Assembly: GCF_026278345.1 (NCBI RefSeq)
Contig: NZ_CP111085.1
Location: 1,934,001 to 1,998,000 of the forward strand
DNA length: 64,000 nucleotides
Direction of reading: 5' to 3'
From: Tellurirhabdus rosea
GTDB taxonomy: Bacteria > Bacteroidota > Bacteroidia > Cytophagales > Spirosomataceae
In this document: positions 32,406 through 40,700 of the stretch, in pieces
How positions within the stretch are numbered: position 1 is the stretch's first letter
How the letters are laid out: each line of letters opens with the position of its first letter
Program-made: the position numbers and the translations under genes
The notes under the pieces: model-generated
Told to the model about the DNA's origin: nothing
The model's database searches: none
Seen by the model: only the letters and a program-made list of their open reading frames with translations

Positions 32406-34835
32406 CTATTCCGCCCGCAGCGAAGTCACCGGGTTGGTCAGCGCGGCTTTGAGGCTTTGGTAGGAGACGGTGAGGAAGGCGATGGCCACGGCCACCACTC
32501 CGGCGAGGGCGAAAACCCACCAGGGCAGGTCGCTTTTGTAGGCAAAATCCTGCAGCCAGCGGCTCATGGCGTACCAGGCCAGCGGCGTGGCGATCACAAT
32601 CGAGATGCCCACCAGTTTCAGAAAGTCTTTGGACAACAGCCCTACGATGCTCGGCACGCTGGCGCCCATCACTTTGCGGATGCCGATTTCCTTTGTCCGC
32701 TGCTCGGCCATGAACGCCGCCAGGCCAAACAGACCCAGGCAGGCGATCAGGATGGACAGGCCGGAGAAAATGAGCACGATCTGGCTGACCCGCTGTTCGG
32801 CCCGGTACATGGCATTGAAGCTGTCTTCCAGAAAGAAGTATTCGAAGGGCTGACCGGGTGCCAGTTGTTTCCATTTGGCCTCAATCTGAGCCGCCAGCGC
32901 CGTCACGTTTCCGCTGGCGGTCCGGAACGAAACGGCTCCGGCATCCGGCTCCAGCGTCAGGGCCACCGACCCGATCGAGCGCCGCAGGGATTCGTAATGG
33001 AAGTTTTTCACCACCCCGATGACCGTAAACGTCTTAAACCGCTTGCCTTCGTTATCCAGCATCCGGGATACCCGTTTGCCGATGGGGTCTTTGAAGCCGA
33101 AAACCTTGACGGCCGCTTCGTTCAGAATCATGGCCGAAGAATCGGCCCCGAACTCGCGGGAGAAATTCCGGCCCTGCACCAGCTCCATGCCCATCGTCTT
33201 CAGGTAGTCGTAATCAACGCCCCAGTTCTGGGAAGAAACCGCCCGGTTCTGGTTGATTTCGCCTTCCGGAAACAGCGGACTGTCGCTGCGGCTGGAAGGC
33301 ACGGGCAGAAAGCCGGAAATGGCCCCGCTGCTCACCCCCGGCAGGCGCAGCACCTCGTCCCGGAACGTCTGCACCTGATTGCCCAGCGCGTAGGCCCCGT
33401 CCACCACCAGCACCTGCTCGCGGTTGAAACCGAGCCGGGTCGTCTGGATGAAATTGAGCTGCCGGTACACGACCAAAGTGCCCGCAATCAGCACCACCGA
33501 CATCATGAACTGAAACACCACCAGCCCGCTCCGCAACCCGGTGCTTTTCAGCCCGAGGCTCATCCGGCCTTTCAGGACGTTGACCGGGCGGAAAGACGAC
33601 AGGAAAAAGGCCGGGTAGCTCCCCGCCAGCAGCCCGACTCCCAGCGGCAGCGCCACCAGAAACGGCAGAAAATCCGGCATCAGCAGCCGGTTTGCGGTCA
33701 GTTGTTTGGACGAAATGTCGTTGAAAAACGGCAGGCAGACCACCACCAGAAGCAGCGCCAGGATCATGGCCAGCGCCGCCATCAGCACCGACTCGGCAAT
33801 GAACTGCGCCACCAGCTGCGCTTTCAGGGAGCCGAGTACCTTCCGGACGCCCACCTCCCGCGCCCGGTTGGCCGAACGGGCCGTCGCCAGGTTCATGAAA
33901 TTGATGCAGGCAATCAGCAGAATAAACAGGGCAACGGCCGAGAAGGTGTACACGTACTGGATGTCGCTGTTGGGCGTCAGCTCAATTGTCTGCCTGGAGC
34001 GGAGGTGAATGTCGGTCAGCGGAAAAAGGGAATAGCTGATGCGGTTGCCCGCCTTCCGCAGCTGGTCGAGTGTTGCCCCGACGGCCAGCAGCGCCTGCGG
34101 ACCCACGTATTTTTCGATCACCGTGTCGAAGACTTTTGGAAAATCCTCCGGTCGGCTGCCTTCCCGCAGCAGCAGGTACGTATGGTGGTTGTTGCTGAGC
34201 CAGTCGCCCCAGTTGTACTCGTCGTTCACCATGCTGACGAAGATGTCCGTCCGGAAATGCGAGTTTTTCGGAATGTTCCGCATCACGCCCGTCACCCGGA
34301 AGGGCAGGTTGTCGCGGCTCAGCAGCAGCGTTTTGCCGAGGGCGTCGGTGGTGCCGAAATGCCGCAGGGCCGCCGCTTCGCTAATGACAACGCTGCCCGG
34401 CTCTTTCAGGGCCGTTTTGGGGTCACCGCTCAGCAGAGGTAGCGTAAAGACGTCGAAAAGGGTGGAATCCGCAAACATGATGTCCGGCTCCCGGGTCGTT
34501 TCGGCCTTCCCGGCGGCCTTCACGAGCCAGGTGCCCCGGTGGTGCAGCCGAACGAAGTTTTCGACCTGCGGATAATCTTTCAGCAGCGTCGGGCCCATCG
34601 GGGCGGGCGAAACGGCCATGTGCATGTCGTTGCCGCCGAACTTGATGTCCGAATTGATGCGGTAAATCCGGTCGGCCTTCTCGTGGAAGCGGTCGAAGCT
34701 CCGTTCGTCCACCACGTAAAGCGCAATCAGCAGGCAGCAGGCAATGCCCACCGCCAGCCCGAAGACGTTGATAAACGTAAATCCGGTATGTTTCCGGAGA
34801 TTACGAAGAGCGATTTTGACGTAGTTGGTTAGCAT
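32406..34835 (-). CDS. Array permease P6 (double MacB/FtsX permease)
   Basis: 809 residues. N-terminus LTNYVKIALRNLRKHTGFTF; helix 1 is followed by DERSFDRFHEKADRIYRINS. The coupling motifs are RAREVGVRKVLGS and EQRTKEIGIRKVMGAS. The second periplasmic domain has NWGVDYDYLKTMGMELVQGR and VIGVVKNFHYESL, the family landmarks. The C-terminus is NPVTSLRAE, the same as P7, which suggests these two neighbours are close relatives. It is separated from P7 by a 121-nt gap with a GGATTACGCAGAT palindrome. The reading frame is complete. Confidence 0.94.
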   Translation of the reverse strand: MLTNYVKIALRNLRKHTGFTFINVFGLAVGIACCLLIALYVVDERSFDRFHEKADRIYRINSDIKFGGNDMHMAVSPAPMGPTLLKDYPQVENFVRLHHRGTWLVKAAGKAETTREPDIMFADSTLFDVFTLPLLSGDPKTALKEPGSVVISEAAALRHFGTTDALGKTLLLSRDNLPFRVTGVMRNIPKNSHFRTDIFVSMVNDEYNWGDWLSNNHHTYLLLREGSRPEDFPKVFDTVIEKYVGPQALLAVGATLDQLRKAGNRISYSLFPLTDIHLRSRQTIELTPNSDIQYVYTFSAVALFILLIACINFMNLATARSANRAREVGVRKVLGSLKAQLVAQFIAESVLMAALAMILALLLVVVCLPFFNDISSKQLTANRLLMPDFLPFLVALPLGVGLLAGSYPAFFLSSFRPVNVLKGRMSLGLKSTGLRSGLVVFQFMMSVVLIAGTLVVYRQLNFIQTTRLGFNREQVLVVDGAYALGNQVQTFRDEVLRLPGVSSGAISGFLPVPSSRSDSPLFPEGEINQNRAVSSQNWGVDYDYLKTMGMELVQGRNFSREFGADSSAMILNEAAVKVFGFKDPIGKRVSRMLDNEGKRFKTFTVIGVVKNFHYESLRRSIGSVALTLEPDAGAVSFRTASGNVTALAAQIEAKWKQLAPGQPFEYFFLEDSFNAMYRAEQRVSQIVLIFSGLSILIACLGLFGLAAFMAEQRTKEIGIRKVMGASVPSIVGLLSKDFLKLVGISIVIATPLAWYAMSRWLQDFAYKSDLPWWVFALAGVVAVAIAFLTVSYQSLKAALTNPVTSLRAE

Positions 34836-34852
34836 AGTTGGTCCTGAACTTG

Positions 34853-34953
34853 GATTCCGCAGATTTATAGATTTCCCAGGATGAATCGAGACCGGCGCAG
34901 CATCCGGGTCAATCCCTGAATCTGCGTACGCCCGACGGTCCGCCGCGCGGTTC
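34853..34953. repeat. GGATTACGCAGAT-type palindrome between P7 and P6
   Basis: The left arm is CTTGGATTCCGCAGATT; the right arm AATCCCTGAATCTGCGTACG is imperfectly complementary. The box GAACCGCGCGGCGGACCGTC (minus-strand reading, 34953 to 34934) starts 3 nt after the P7 stop codon. This copy is the most degenerate of those in the array. Confidence 0.72.
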
Positions 34954-34956
34954 GGA

Positions 34957-37374
34957 TTATTCCGCCCGCAGCGAGGTCACCGGATTCATGAAGGCCGCTT
35001 TTACGCTCTGGAAAGACACCGTCAGGAAGGCTACCAGCACGGCCACAACGCCGGCGAGGGCAAAAACCCACCATTGGATGGCAACGCGGTATTCGAAATC
35101 CTGGAGCCAGCGGTTCATGGCGTACCAGGCCAGCGGCGAAGCAATCACGATGGCCACGCCGACCAGCTTCAGGAAGTCTTTCGCCAGCAGCAGCACGAGG
35201 CTGGGTACGGAGGCGCCGAGCACTTTCCGGACCCCAATCTCTTTGGTCCGCCGCGCCACGGCCAGCGTCGCCAGTCCAAACAGGCCCAGGCAGGCAATCA
35301 GGATGGACAGGCCCGAAGCAATCGTGACAATACGGCCCAGGCGCTGTTCGGCCCGGTACTGCCGCTGCAGGTCTTCGTCCAGAAAGGTGTAGCTGAACGG
35401 CTCGTTGGGGGCTACCCGCTTCCAGAGGCGGCCGAGCAGGGCGGTCCGGTCGGCCAGCGACCCGGCGGCTACCCTGATGGACAAGTCCGGGCTGGGCGAC
35501 GACATGAACATCAGGTTTTCGATGTGCTCGTACACCGAATCGGGGCGAACCATCAGCAGCAGCGGCTCGACTTTGCTGTGCAGGGAGGCGTAATGAAAAT
35601 CCTCCGTCACGCCGATAATGCGGTGGTTATGCCAGCGCTGCGACACGCGCTGGTTGAGCGGGTCTTTCAGCCCGAAGGTTTTCAGGAAGGCTTCGTTGAC
35701 GATGATGCCGCCGAAGTGGTCCGCCGTGTTTTTCGGGTCAAAATTGCGTCCGGCCTTCAGCTTGATGCCGTAGGCGGGCAGAAAATACGGGTCCACAATG
35801 TTGAAGCGGGCGTTGCGGTACACCTTGTTGTCGTCCGTAAACCCGACTTCGCCCCATTCGCCCGAAGCAAACGGGAAGGCCGAGGCCGCCACGCTCAGAA
35901 TCTCTTTGTGCCCGGCCGCTTCGTTGCGGAACCGCTCGACCAGCTGCCGCCCCTCTTCGCCCGATTGTCCCACCGGCACCACAATCGTCTGTTCTTTCTG
36001 ATAACCCAGCGACTTGCTCTGGAGGTAGTTCAGTTGCTGGTTCAGAACGATGGTGCTACCGATGAGCATCACCGACAGGCAGAACTGCACCACCACCAGC
36101 CCCCGCCGGAACAGGCTTCCGTCCCCTTTGACCGAAATCCGGCCTTTCAGCACCTCCACCGGCCGGAAGCCCGACAGTACCAGCGCCGGGTAGCTGCCCG
36201 CCACCAGCCCGATGACCAGCACCAGACCCGCCAGCAGGCCGATGGTCGTTCCGTCCAGCTGAAACGTCAGTTGCTGATTGGCCAGCGTCCCGAACCAGGG
36301 CAGCAGCACGACCGCCAGTCCCAGACCAAGCAGCACGGCGGCGGCCGTCATCAGCAGGGCTTCGCTCCAGAACTGGTTCATCAGTTGCGAACGCAGCGCG
36401 CCCATCGCCTTGCGGACGCCCACCTCCTGCGCCCGGCTCACCGACCGACCCAGCGAAAGCGTCATGAAATTGATGCAGGCGATCAGCAGCAGAAACACCG
36501 ACAAGGCCGACAGAATGTAGACATACATCGGGTTGCTGACCGGCTCGAAGCCGCCCGCCAGTTCGGGATTCAGGTGAATGTCCGTCAGCGGTTGCAGATG
36601 AACAGCGTAATTGTCGCCCTTGTATTTATCGCCCAGGGCCGTTTTGAGCATGGCCGGGAATTTAGCCGCCAGCGGGTCCGGGGCACTTCCTTCGCGCAGC
36701 AGGACGTAGGTTTCGGGCTCCACCATAAACCAGCTTTTCAGCGTCCGGTCCGAACGCAGGTCTTTGATGTGCTCCATCGAAACGGCCATGCCGAACCGCA
36801 CGCTCGAAGCGGTCGGGAGGTTGCGGGCCACGGCGGTCACCGTAAAATCCTGCATGACGCTGTCCAGTTGCATCGTCAGCGTCTTTCCCACCGGATTTTG
36901 TGCGCCGAAATACTTTCGGGCCACCTCTTCGGTCAGGACAACCGAGTACAGTTCCCGCAGCGGATTGTCCGCCACGCTGTTCAGCAGCGGGAAGTCGAAC
37001 ATGCGGAACAGGTCCGGCTCGACCATGTGCACATTTTCGTTGAACACCTCCGCCCCTTTGCGTACTTTAAGTTCCGACACCCGCACGCGGGCCATGGCCT
37101 CCACTTCCGGAAAGGTTTCTTTCAGCGTCGGGCCGAGCACGAACGGCGTGGTCACGTTCCGAAACCGGTCGCCTTTGTATTCTTCCTCCGTCCAGGCCCG
37201 GTACAGCCGGTCCGCTTTGGTGTTGAACCGGTCGAAGCTCAGCTCGTGCCGCACGAACAGACCCAGCAGCAGACAGCAGGCCACGGCGATGGTCAGCCCC
37301 CCGAGGTTAATGATTGAATATATCTTGTGGCGGGCAAAATTGCGCAGGGCCACGGTGAGGTAGTTGCGGAACAT
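34957..37374 (-). CDS. Array permease P7 (double MacB/FtsX permease)
   Basis: 805 residues from ATG at 37374 (MFRNYLTVALRNFARHKIYS); in-frame sequence up to 37443 is encoded by a repeat element and is not family-like. The coupling motifs are RAQEVGVRKAMGA and ARRTKEIGVRKVLGAS, where the AR start replaces the usual EQ and is shared with P10. The post-helix motif is HELSFDRFNTKADRLYRAWT. The C-terminus NPVTSLRAE is identical to P6. It follows the 198-residue secreted protein gene across a 92-nt gap filled by a 7/8-nt-word palindrome. Confidence 0.94.
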   Translation of the reverse strand: MFRNYLTVALRNFARHKIYSIINLGGLTIAVACCLLLGLFVRHELSFDRFNTKADRLYRAWTEEEYKGDRFRNVTTPFVLGPTLKETFPEVEAMARVRVSELKVRKGAEVFNENVHMVEPDLFRMFDFPLLNSVADNPLRELYSVVLTEEVARKYFGAQNPVGKTLTMQLDSVMQDFTVTAVARNLPTASSVRFGMAVSMEHIKDLRSDRTLKSWFMVEPETYVLLREGSAPDPLAAKFPAMLKTALGDKYKGDNYAVHLQPLTDIHLNPELAGGFEPVSNPMYVYILSALSVFLLLIACINFMTLSLGRSVSRAQEVGVRKAMGALRSQLMNQFWSEALLMTAAAVLLGLGLAVVLLPWFGTLANQQLTFQLDGTTIGLLAGLVLVIGLVAGSYPALVLSGFRPVEVLKGRISVKGDGSLFRRGLVVVQFCLSVMLIGSTIVLNQQLNYLQSKSLGYQKEQTIVVPVGQSGEEGRQLVERFRNEAAGHKEILSVAASAFPFASGEWGEVGFTDDNKVYRNARFNIVDPYFLPAYGIKLKAGRNFDPKNTADHFGGIIVNEAFLKTFGLKDPLNQRVSQRWHNHRIIGVTEDFHYASLHSKVEPLLLMVRPDSVYEHIENLMFMSSPSPDLSIRVAAGSLADRTALLGRLWKRVAPNEPFSYTFLDEDLQRQYRAEQRLGRIVTIASGLSILIACLGLFGLATLAVARRTKEIGVRKVLGASVPSLVLLLAKDFLKLVGVAIVIASPLAWYAMNRWLQDFEYRVAIQWWVFALAGVVAVLVAFLTVSFQSVKAAFMNPVTSLRAE

Positions 37375-37377
37375 ACG

Positions 37378-37472
37378 AATGTTGAATTTTGAATGCTGAA
37401 TGTTGAATGATTGGCTCCGCCGTGCTAAGAATAGCGGAGCCAATCATTCAACATTCAATCATTCAATCATTG
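37378..37472. repeat. 7/8-nt-word inverted repeat between the 198-aa gene and P7
   Basis: The left arm uses TTGAATT/TTGAATG/CTGAATG words; the right arm uses TCAATCAT/TCAACAT words. The core is a perfect 16-bp stem (GAATGATTGGCTCCGC and its complement) with a 13-nt loop. The right arm covers the stop codon of the 198-residue gene at 37467. Confidence 0.85.
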
Positions 37473-38063
37473 ATTTACTCCCAGCCCGAGGCTGCGTTCG
37501 GTTTCTTCGATGAGGCGTTTCTTTTCCCGGTCGGTTTTGCCTTCGGTGTTGATGGTGCGTTCGAAGACGTGTTCTTCGCCGTCGAGCCGGTATTCAAAAT
37601 GCATCCAGAGGCGGCCGTTTTCGCGGTCTTCGCGGATCAGTTTCTGGTAAGGCACCCGTCCGGCCACCTGCTCCATGCCTTCTCTGGACGAAGCGTAGCC
37701 CGGCTGGGCCGTTCGCGCCTCGGTCCGGGCGGCCACGCGGGCTTCCTGCTCACAGTCCGACGAGGCAGCTACCGCGGAGGCAGTCCGGCTTTTCGGTCTG
37801 GCGGCGGCAACCCGTTTCGGAGCGGGCGTTTCGGCCACGCCCAGCGAGTCCATGAGGCGGCTCACCAGTTGGTCCTTCTCTTCCTGGCTCAGGCCGGTGG
37901 CGTCGAAATCCCGTTTGAAGTGCACCTTGCGGCCTTCCTTTTCGGCATCGACGCGGATGCGCAGGCGTTTGCCGTTGTCTTCAATTTCCTTGCTCACGTA
38001 GGCCCGCTGGGCAACGGCCCCGAAGCTCAATACCGCCAGCAACAGCGTGAATAGTGTTTTCAT
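37467..38063 (-). CDS. Secreted protein with an internal duplication (198 aa)
   Basis: A 198-residue protein with signal peptide MKTLFTLLLAVLSFGAVAQ. Two similar halves flank a low-complexity Ala/Arg/Ser middle (about 85-120). The first half is EIEDNGKRLRIRVDAEKEGR, then SQEEKDQLVSRLMDSLGV; the second is DRENGRLWMHFEYRLDGEEH, then TDREKKRLIEETERSLGLG. Each looks like a beta hairpin followed by a helix. No family was recognised. It lies 30 nt after P8 and 92 nt before P7, same direction, so it belongs to the array. An accessory or substrate role is possible but unsupported. Confidence 0.78.
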   Translation of the reverse strand: MKTLFTLLLAVLSFGAVAQRAYVSKEIEDNGKRLRIRVDAEKEGRKVHFKRDFDATGLSQEEKDQLVSRLMDSLGVAETPAPKRVAAARPKSRTASAVAASSDCEQEARVAARTEARTAQPGYASSREGMEQVAGRVPYQKLIREDRENGRLWMHFEYRLDGEEHVFERTINTEGKTDREKKRLIEETERSLGLGVNQ

Positions 38064-38093
38064 GTTGGTTTGTAGATTAAGGTAAATGACGCA

Positions 38094-40559
38094 TTATTCT
38101 GTTCGTAAGGATTTGACCGGGTTCATCAGCGCCGCTTTCAGACTTTGCGAGCTGACCGTCAGCAGGGCAATACCGACCGCCAGAAGACCGGCTCCGGCAA
38201 ACATCCACCATTCGATGGCAATCTTGTAGGCGAAACTTTGCAGCCAGCGGTTCATGGCCCACCAGGCCACCGGCGAGGCGATGACGAGAGCGATGACCAC
38301 CAGCTTCAGAAAATCCTTCGACAGCAGCACGACGATGTCGCCCACCGAGGCACCGAGCACCTTCCGGACGCCGATTTCCTTCGTCCGCTGCTGGGCGGCA
38401 AAGGCGGCCAGGCCGAACAGACCCAGACACGAAATGAGAATGGAAATGATCGTGAAATAGGTCACGATGCGCGAGGTACGGGCTTCGGCCTGAAAATTCT
38501 TCCGGAAATCCTCGTTCAGGAAGGTGTATTCAAACGGCTCGTCCGGGCTGAGCGCCTTCCACTTGCCTTCGAGGAAGTTCAGCACGCCGGTCATGTTGGC
38601 GGCGTTGACGTGGACGACCATGTAGTTGAAATCCGGGCGACTGTTGAGCATAAAGGCATACGGCTCGATGGTTTTGTGCAGGTCCTCGTAATGAAAATCC
38701 CGCACTACGCCCACGATTTCGAACTGGTGGGCCGTGCCCTGCCATTCGAACGTCAGCTTTTGCCCGAGCGCCTTGCTGGCCGGAATCTGGAACTTCCGCA
38801 GGGTCGCCTCGTTGACCACCATCCGGTTATTGGTATCGCCCGGGAACTGCCGCGAGAAGCCGCGTCCCTGCTTCAGCTGAAAGCCCATCGTTTGCAGGTA
38901 TTCAAAATCCACCCAGTTGGTTTTCACGCTCTGGCCCTGCTCAACGGTCTGTTCCGGCAGGTGCAGCATGAAGTCGCTGGCGTTGGCGATGCCGGGGTAA
39001 TACTGCGTTCCGGCCGCCGACACCACCTGGCTGTTGCGCAGGATTTCGTTCCGGAAGGCGGTGTACGTGCCGCGTGCCTCCGAACTGCGGAACGGAACAA
39101 TCACCTGCTGGTCCTGCGTGAAGCCCAGCGATTTGTTCCGCATGTAGTCCATCTGTTCTTCAATGACAAACGTCGCCAGCACCAGTCCGACCGACACCAC
39201 AAACTGAAACACGACCAGTCCGCGCCGCAGGGCGATGGCCGAGAGCGAATTGCTGATCTTGCCTTTCAGCACCCGCGCCGGGTTGAACCAGGAAAGGTAA
39301 AAAGCCGGGTAGCTGCCCGCCACCAGCCCCGTCAGCGCCGCCAGCGCCAGAAACGCCAGGACAATCTGCGGCTCCAGCAGCGCCAGTCCGGAGAGCGACC
39401 GGCTGGTCAGCTGGTTGAAAATGGGCAGGAAAATAAGGACCAGCCCCACGGCAATCGCCAGAGCGAGGAACGTCAGCAGCATGGATTCGCCCAGAAACTG
39501 CCACACCAGCGAATTCTGCTCGGCCCCCATTACCTTCCGAACGCCCACTTCCGCCGCCCGTTTTGCCGACTGCGCCGTGGACAGGTTCATGAAGTTGACG
39601 CAGGCAATCAGCAGCGTGAACAGCGCAATGGAGCCCAGAATGTAGAGGTAGGTCGTGCTGTTGGTCGGCGTGATGACCGTCTGAAAACGGTTGTAAAGGT
39701 GAATGTCCGGTACGCCGACCAGAAACAGTTTCTTGTCCACCCCAAACGTCTTGAGGTCGTTGCGGGCGTATTTTTCCACGAACGCCGGCAGTTTCTTTTC
39801 CAGCTGGCGGGGGTCCGTACCGGGCCGGAGCTTCAGGTACGTGTGGAACATGTTGTTGTTGGCAAAATCAAGCGGACCGCTGCGCAGGAACCGGCCCACC
39901 CAGCCCGACGAAATGGGCACGAAAAAGCGGGCGTCGATGTGCGAACGGGCGCTTTCGTCCCGGAAAACGCCGGTCACTTTAAACTCTTCCCCCGAGCCCG
40001 TTGTGCCGCCGATGCGGATGATCTGGTCGAGGGCGGGTTTGCTGCCGAACAGCTTCCGGGCCACCTGTTCGGACAGCACCACCGAGTTCGGATCGGTCAG
40101 CGCCGACCGCGGACTGCCTTCCGTAAACTGGTAGGTAAACAGGTCAAAAAACGTCGAATCGACCAGGTAGCCTTTATTTTCGTAGAACGACTGCACCCGT
40201 TTGCCCGGCTCCCGGACCTGCAGCAGGGCTTTCTCGTCGATGAGATTCACCCACAGCCGCCCGGCCTGCTCGATTTCCGGAAACTCCGATTTGAGGGCGA
40301 AGGCGTAGGGGGCCGAAATATGGCTGCTCTCCTCCTCGCCGCTGTTGCTGCTGCGCCCGCCATTGCTGACCTTCTGGCCCAGAATGAACAGTTCGGAAGC
40401 GGCCTCCTGGTGTTTGTCGAACGACAGTTCGCTCCGGATGTACAGCCACAGCAGCATGCAGCAGGTCATCCCCACCGACAGCCCAAGGATGTTGATGGCC
40501 GAAAAGGTCTTGTTGCGGAGCAAATTCCGCCAGGCGATTTTGAGGTAGTTCGTTAGCAT
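38094..40559 (-). CDS. Array permease P8 (double MacB/FtsX permease)
   Basis: 821 residues, the longest in the array. N-terminus LTNYLKIAWRNLLRNKTFSA. The segment after helix 1 reads IRSELSFDKHQEAASELFIL, diverging from the DRFH consensus. The first periplasmic domain has an extra Ser/Gly/Glu-rich stretch (KVSNGGRSSNSGEEESSHIS). The coupling motifs are RAAEVGVRKVMGA and QQRTKEIGVRKVLGAS. The first 10 codons and the upstream 50 nt are almost identical to those of P9, which points to recent duplication or gene conversion. A palindrome element separates it from P9; the 198-residue gene follows after 30 nt. Confidence 0.94.
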   Translation of the reverse strand: MLTNYLKIAWRNLLRNKTFSAINILGLSVGMTCCMLLWLYIRSELSFDKHQEAASELFILGQKVSNGGRSSNSGEEESSHISAPYAFALKSEFPEIEQAGRLWVNLIDEKALLQVREPGKRVQSFYENKGYLVDSTFFDLFTYQFTEGSPRSALTDPNSVVLSEQVARKLFGSKPALDQIIRIGGTTGSGEEFKVTGVFRDESARSHIDARFFVPISSGWVGRFLRSGPLDFANNNMFHTYLKLRPGTDPRQLEKKLPAFVEKYARNDLKTFGVDKKLFLVGVPDIHLYNRFQTVITPTNSTTYLYILGSIALFTLLIACVNFMNLSTAQSAKRAAEVGVRKVMGAEQNSLVWQFLGESMLLTFLALAIAVGLVLIFLPIFNQLTSRSLSGLALLEPQIVLAFLALAALTGLVAGSYPAFYLSWFNPARVLKGKISNSLSAIALRRGLVVFQFVVSVGLVLATFVIEEQMDYMRNKSLGFTQDQQVIVPFRSSEARGTYTAFRNEILRNSQVVSAAGTQYYPGIANASDFMLHLPEQTVEQGQSVKTNWVDFEYLQTMGFQLKQGRGFSRQFPGDTNNRMVVNEATLRKFQIPASKALGQKLTFEWQGTAHQFEIVGVVRDFHYEDLHKTIEPYAFMLNSRPDFNYMVVHVNAANMTGVLNFLEGKWKALSPDEPFEYTFLNEDFRKNFQAEARTSRIVTYFTIISILISCLGLFGLAAFAAQQRTKEIGVRKVLGASVGDIVVLLSKDFLKLVVIALVIASPVAWWAMNRWLQSFAYKIAIEWWMFAGAGLLAVGIALLTVSSQSLKAALMNPVKSLRTE

Positions 40560-40571
40560 CGTTGTTTGTGT

Positions 40572-40697
40572 CTTGAACCGCGCGGCGGACCGTCTGGATT
40601 ACGCAGATTTAGGGATTGACTATGATGGATTGAGACTCGCGAAGCATCATAGTCAATCCCTAAATCTGCGTAATCCAGACGGTCCGCCGCGCGGTTC
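40572..40697. repeat. GGATTACGCAGAT palindrome between P9 and P8 (complete copy)
   Basis: The best-preserved member of the family. Outer inverted copies of GAACCGCGCGGCGGACCGTC lie at 40575-40594 and 40678-40697. Inside are the arms CTGGATTACGCAGATTTAGG and their complement, then ATTGACTATGATG and CATCATAGTCAAT. The element could form a stem of more than 50 bp. It starts 3 nt after the P9 stop codon in transcription order. Confidence 0.85.
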
Positions 40698-40700
40698 GGA

